A stretch of DNA of 64,000 nt from Symbiodinium sp. CCMP2592. Its lineage: Eukaryota; Sar; Dinophyceae; Suessiales; Symbiodiniaceae. This document shows, piece by piece, positions 59,137-64,000 of the stretch. Where the stretch lies: NCBI GenBank assembly GCA_905221615.1, contig CAJNDT010002013.1, positions 186,001-250,000 of the forward strand, read 5' to 3'. The first letter of the stretch is position 1. Each line of letters opens with the position of its first letter. A program made the translations under genes and the position numbers. The notes below the pieces were generated by a model, which was given only the letters and a program-made list of their open reading frames with translations, did no database searches and was not told where the DNA came from.

Positions 59137-62108
59137 TCATATTCCAGCAGATGCACAGGGAGGTTGCCAACAGCTGCTGAACTTCTGTTTGCATGTGCTG
59201 CACCGACTTGTTGGCCATCCATGCAACCACCACTCGTCCCTGCATCAGGGTCAATGGCTGATCTACCATATGATCTGCACTTAATTTATTACCAAACCAG
59301 CAGTATTCTACATATGAGCTGAGTTGCATTGTAAGCCTTGCATTGGAACAAGGGGTAGCGATCCATGTTCGACAGCTTGAAGGCCGGCTGGCTGTGACTG
59401 AGTTTGACAACTAATGATAAATAATATAGGTTATTAAAAAAACCCTATATAGCTCTTAATGCTACTGAAGACGAGTTGCGGGATACGGTGGGTTTTGGTC
59501 CAGGCATCAAACTCGGCAAAAGCAGCCTTAAGCTGCTCCTCCTCCGAGGCATCGCCCCAAAGTCGGTCCCCCGTCATCTGTCGAAAAGCCGAGCCCAGGA
59601 GGAACTGAGCCAGCCCCAAGTTCAATGTATGCATCCCACACCAGCGGATGTATTCGGGAGAGAAGTTCATCAGGCGTAGCAAGGAGCCTTTCCCAATTCG
59701 TAGTTAGTACCGGGTATGGGATTGGAAACTATTAATATTTTTATAATTTAATTTCCAATCCCATACCCTGTACTAACTACGAATTAGAGCTTATAAGCTA
59801 TTAGAATCTGAATAGGGGGCTGGGTACTTAAGGTGGGCTATCCTTATCAATGAAACCCGGGTCCTATTAATTGGCAAATTCCAGCCGGTCACACTCCGAC
59901 TTGCGGCAGGCGTGCTGCTCGAAGTCGGCTCGATCACGCCTCTCATTGAGGTTCCCCGGCACGGACGCATATTCTTGCTTGTGGGCTCTGCAGTGATGGC
60001 AAACTTGATTGCAGTTCCAACCCACTCTGAGAGCGAGCCATTCCTGAACGGGTCTCATGAAATTACAAAACTATCAGCAAGTGAGCACTAACAATCCGGC
60101 GATAGTACTGGCAACAAAATATGTCGTAGAGGTCTTCATTCTCTGTTCATGATGGTAGACAGTATAGCCTATGAGACGTTTTGTTAAGGAAGGAGTATGG
60201 CTTTAAGTTTAGGAGGTAGGTCGAAACCTTATATACTGCTGCCATTGGCTGTAATCCCTGAGGCCGGGCTATTGTTACAATATTATCTGGATCTGTGTTC
60301 AGGGCGGGAAAAGGGTTGTGCCCGAGTTGAAACAGGAGTTCACCATGATCAGTTTTGGGCTGCATTCCTGTGATTACCTGCATGCTACTATAGCATGATT
60401 GGCTGTATCTACCCAAAACCCCCAAACCCTACCTACCCAACGCCCTAAAACCCTGCCTAGCCTAAACCCTAAAACCCGTACCTTAAACCCTAGCTACTCT
60501 AAGCCCTAAACCCCTACCTGTTTTACCTTTAGACACTAGCTACCCTAAACCCTAAACCGTGTGGTTATTTAACTCCACCCCCAACAAACCCATTAAGTGT
60601 TCATTAACCTATTCAACTACAACACTCTGTCCCAGGTCAAGGGGGTGCAAAGGGGGAGAGGGGTGGCAGAATCTGCCACCCCTCTCTCCCTTTGCACCCT
60701 CTTCACCCACGGCCACCGCCGCGCATGCAGTGGAGGCATACTTGGGGCTACATGTGATGACCTGAAATTATGATTCAGACTTGAGGGCACTCTGGCATTA
60801 GACAGGTTCCATCAGAATAGCAGGCCTTGTGCCACTTCCAGTCCCCTTGATACTGGACCACAGCAGCATACACACGCTTGTGTTCCCCATTTGGAGTCTG
60901 CACCATGACACCCTGCTCGAAGAGAATGTTGAAGGAATCAACGACCTGTCTAGCATTCACACGGACTAGCTAACAAGGTTCCATCCAGGCTTCCATGCAT
61001 GGTTTGTACACACACAGCCTTACAGCAGAATGAACTACTTAAAAAAAAATCCCACGGTGCCTCCTCCATGAAGGTGTTGAGAGTGCCAGGGCCAGCACTT
61101 TGCCCCTCAGGGTTGGGTAACAGCATCTTGCTTATGACACAAGGTACATGACGGGTTCTTGTAGATGTAGCACTGGCTCTGGAAATCCGCTAGTGGGCAG
61201 CTTCGAGCATGGGGGTCCAGCACTATATCTAGTCTATTACATTAACATTAGAATTTCGGGCCTGTGGGTCTTTGGGAGTTGCATCTGTTTCTGGTGCGTT
61301 GGATGGTTTCTATCTAGCTGACTAGAGACCTTGACTAGTTAGAATCCCCCACCTGCTGATAAAGAAAGAGGGGCCATACAGTCTGCAGGGCATTCTTGGA
61401 ACTCTCAAGCAGCTTCCCAAAGGCCACCACCACAAGTTTATCCTCGTGTGTTTTGGTAAACCGGGCATCATCGCCCCAGACATACAATGGGATGTGCAGG
61501 TCGGTGGCCCCCATAGTTGGCATCCCGCTTGTTCTAGCATGTGACCAGAACTTTTCATTCTCATCCGCATCACTCAGGGGGATAATGCCATGCCGCACCA
61601 GCCAAGGAAACAGCTTGTGTGGAAGCACCACAGGAAGCTTCCTTATGTTGCAAGGTCTAGGCCGATCTAGAGCATTAAACATAAGGGCAAGGAGCCGCTT
61701 CGTCAGCACACCCTTTGCGAGCACCGGGACCTCCAAGTAGGAAACCGGAACCTCAGACACAGCAGCAACTTCGAGTAGCACATATTTTCAGTCTGCACAG
61801 AAACGACCAAGCTGAATCATATGTGTGTGCATATGCGAACAAGACACCTGGGAAGCCTTGCACCTTCGGAGCATATCCCGCTGCACGTTGCTCTGCCACT
61901 TCCCCGAAGTGTTGATCAACTCACCTGCAGCCCCACCAAGCTCGAGTCCATAGCCCTCGAACTCCTTGTTCACAGCTTCAAGCATCTGACGGGCCCCAAC
62001 AAACGAAGTCTCCTCGGCTTGGATGCAGGCCAACAGCTTCGGAGACAGCAAAGGCGGCAGTTTCAGGGGCGGGGTTGCAAGGCTAAGTACTTCAAGAGTA
62101 CTTGACAT
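59137..62108 (-). CDS. Multi-exon gene of an uncharacterised dinoflagellate-type family
   Basis: Exons: 61848-62108 (starts ATG, MSSTLEVLSL), 61353-61751 (...PLYVWGDDARFTKTHEDKL), 60826-60945 (ends GDWKWHK), 59876-60043 (EWLALRVGW, then CNQVCHHC), 59466-about 59692 (FSPEYIRWCGMHTLNLGL), 59338-59410 (SQPAFKLSNMDRYPLFQCK), about 59137-59239 (GRVVVAWMANKSVQ). Phases fit for exons 1-4 and 5-7; the exon 4 to 5 join is unresolved (an extra small exon near 59842-59865 is possible). The CxxCxxC-like cluster may bind zinc. From memory, proteins with PLxxxGDDAxFT, GDWKxHKEW and CKAYN blocks are expanded in Symbiodinium-like genomes with no known role; not checked. Donors are GT at four introns and GC after WHK and KAYN. 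The last exon ends at a possible GT donor, so the 3' end is missing, perhaps toward 56.7 kb. Confidence 0.65.
59694..59786. mobile_element. Foldback element Q
   Basis: AATTCGTAGTTAGTACCGGG left, CCTGTACTAACTACGAATT right, inner GGTATGGGATTGGAAA pair. It abuts an exon of the 59.1-62.1 kb gene. Confidence 0.85.
60637..60705. repeat. Perfect GC-rich hairpin
   Basis: GGTGCAAAGGGGGAGAGGGG and its inverse around a 3-base loop (GGCAGAATCTGCC). Single copy; could be an element remnant or RNA hairpin. Confidence 0.7.
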
Positions 62109-62928
62109 GTAATGTAGCTAGGCAACTTCACTGCGATTGGAGGCTTGAAGTAGGGTTTTGGGGGATGATATTTGGATCTGGGGGTCTGGCAGGGCGCTAC
62201 TGTTTAAATATACTAAGCACAATGATGATAACAACGCATATGCACACAAGTGTGAGCCATCCGGCCAACAGTGATTGGGGTTTCAGGTTTAGGCTAAGGT
62301 CTTAATTATGCTTAAGCTTAGGTGTTTGGACTACTACTACATGTATATGCAAGCCAGTAGCCCCTTTGCCGATGCTGCGCATGACATAGGAGTGCAGAGG
62401 AGTGCTGGTAGAGCGACCTGCGCGGGCAGCTTCTACATATATTGCAATATGTAGCATCAATAGTGCTTCACAATCCGACACGACAGCACGACACATCTAG
62501 GTAAAGGTGACGTTTTTTTCCCTCGTCGCAGCACTTCAGCTGCAGAAGCTCCAGGCTTGAAAGGTTTTGCACCCTAATGAATGCTTAAAAAGCCTATGGT
62601 GCATCACAGCCGGACAGTGCAGCATCCTTGCATTGTATATATCTAGCGTTAAACAAGGCTACTGCATGCAACCAGGATTTCGAGGTACTAGCCCTGAAAC
62701 CTAAAACCCTAGAAACCTAAAGCCCTAAAGCTCTAGCTGGTATTTGGCGGATATTTTCGGAACAAAGGTTGTGTGCATGTTTACTTAAGCAGACTGCCGC
62801 ATCCCGGCTGCTGAATGCCCATGGCATAACAGTTGGTGCCAAAAGTCCTCCGGACAAGCTATCTCGAGAAGGTCCGACAGCCTACCCATCTTCAGATACA
62901 CCGCACAGGCATTGCAACCTGCTCACGA

Positions 62929-64000
62929 TCAGCGGCCCCTGCCGCCAGCCCTGCCCTTGGCCTTCGCCTTCGGTTCCTTCGGGGGGGCCTGAGAGAAACG
63001 TGTGTAGATATGAAAGCATTGAAGAGGATGCCTAGTCATGAGATCAATCAAGCATCTAGTTTCGGCCTAGCTACCGTTGCAGCTTTCACAGCTTTGATCT
63101 TGCCGGCTAGCACCGTGAAGGCACTCTCGACGCTTCGCATAACCTGGTCGTACACGGCTTTCTCCTCACCCACCTGGGATGTTTAGGTTCAAACTTCGGA
63201 GGGGATAATATCACGACCTGACTAGAATTGAAAGTAGTACCATCCGTATTGTATGTATACTATAGGATTGAAAAGTTGTAGCATCCGTATGATATGCATC
63301 AACTTCGGAGGGGATACTATCACGACCTGACTACATAGGAAAGTCGTACCATCCGTAATTGTCTCTAACTACATGTAGAAATCGACTCTGGAACCGGGGC
63401 ACAATCTCAGCATCCTCAAGCTTGCGGGAAAACCATGACTCCAGCTGTGCCCGGGCATCTTCCACCACCTTCTTGCCCTCATTGAGCTCATGCTCGTAGC
63501 CCTCCTTCATTTTCTCCGACCTGAGCAAGTGGCTTGTTCTATTTCGTGACGGGGCTCTCCGGTCTTCAGATTTACATTGTAGGGCCCAGGAGGTTACAAC
63601 AATATCAGCATTTGGCATTGCGTGTGTCTAAACATTACTGGGTGTAGACTTAGACCCTAGAAACACTGCGCCTAACTCAATTGTGCTTAGCTGTCTTCCT
63701 GGCGACTACCACATTGCAGGTCTAGGTTGCAGGGTTTGAGATTTAGGGAACTAGCGTGTTATTCCATATTATACATAGACCCCGGAATAGAAGGCTAGGT
63801 TGCCACACGTAGTTCAATATGTGCTGTCTGGGAGACGGAGGCCACAGGATTACACATGACGACACCAAACCGTTCTTATAGTCTTAATTGAAGATAAGGG
63901 GCAGCTGGGTGGCACTGGGCAACTCGGTGGCCATAACTCTCGCTTCGGCCAGCTTGCTTGAGATCTGGCTAAGCTTGGATGCAGCCTGTTTTCGGAAGCT
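62929..64000 (-). CDS. Charged, coiled-coil-like protein, 3' part, runs off right edge
   Basis: Exons: 63906-64000 (open to the edge; FRKQAASKLSQISSKLAEAR), 63373-63520 (MKEGYEHELNEGKKVVEDAR), 63075-63173 (VGEEKAVYDQVMRSVESAFT), 62929-62988 (APPKEPKAKAKGRAGGRGR, stop TGA). Phases match at all three joins; donors GC, GT and GT, acceptors AG followed by G. The protein is rich in K, E and A, with helical heptad-like spacing and a basic Gly-Arg/Lys tail that could bind nucleic acid or act as a localisation tail (inference). The intron 63174-63372 contains a 57-bp direct repeat. No family assigned. The downstream neighbour on the same strand starts at 62108. Confidence 0.65.
63192..63357. repeat. 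57-bp direct repeat pair
   Basis: AACTTCGGAGGGGATA at 63192 and 63301, each followed by ATCACGACCTGACTA and ACCATCCGTA. Spacing 109 bp, inside an intron. Confidence 0.85.

Noticed and set aside
60147-60425. Minus-strand frame PKTDHGELLFQLGHNPF
   Set aside because: Protein-like, but it lies in an intron whose flanking exons already join in phase 0 (WHK to EWLAL).
61060-61150. Minus-strand frame LLPNPEGQSAGPGTLNTF
   Set aside because: Possible exon, but two frames are open and the neighbours join without it.
1-64000. Relict spliced-leader sequence, CRISPR array, phage or bacterial operon
   Set aside because: None seen on reading; the repeats are foldbacks, tandem arrays or telomere-type and there are no spacer arrays.

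Overview
The window looks like nuclear DNA of a dinoflagellate, probably close to Symbiodiniaceae, Polarella or Prorocentrum. Three things point there: plant-type telomere repeats (TTTAGGG/CCCTAAA) scattered everywhere as interstitial scars, PPR proteins built on the SxxxISACEKGGQWQLALxLF theme, and introns that mostly start with GC or GA and end in AG followed by G. No bacterial operon, rRNA, tRNA, organellar gene, transposase or reverse transcriptase was recognised. Every gene model here was assembled by eye from reading frames and splice-site phase. No search was run.

Layout. 1-29 kb is repeat-rich DNA: degenerate telomere-type arrays (largest 17.8-18.5 kb) and dozens of short palindromic elements, with short candidate coding exons on both strands between them. 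The better models are a plus-strand gene at 1.9-2.5 kb, one at 7.8-9.2 kb, and a minus-strand gene at 12.7-13.1 kb. 26.1-28.7 kb is a GC-rich block duplicated in tandem and bracketed by two copies of a special telomere-derived array. 29.1-39.5 kb (minus) is a 13-exon PPR gene whose introns are full of palindromic elements. 39.5-50 kb is again repeats plus candidate exons. 50.3-55.3 kb (minus) is a second 13-exon PPR gene. 56.3-64 kb is the most gene-like part: a minus-strand multi-exon gene (59.1-62.1 kb) of a family I associate with dinoflagellates, a charged coiled-coil-like gene running off the right edge (62.9-64.0 kb), a short minus-strand gene piece at 56.4-56.7 kb and a possible plus-strand gene at 57.9-58.8 kb.

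The main biological signal is the mobile DNA. About 20 families of 80-130 bp foldback elements with 20-45 bp terminal inverted repeats (TIRs) are present in up to 10 copies each. Many sit between TA dinucleotides, and one nested insertion shows a TA duplication directly. They look like non-autonomous Tc1/mariner-type MITEs, and many lie inside introns. The introns of the two PPR genes often carry a short direct repeat across the splice junctions (for example GCTAC, GATTC, GATA, GCTCC). Some have TIR-like ends (CTAGGTTYC), and one 141-nt intron is a TIR element from end to end. This is what introner elements, transposons that create introns on insertion, would look like. In the 24 phase-checked PPR introns the donors are 16 GC, 5 GA and 3 GT, and all acceptors are AG followed by G.
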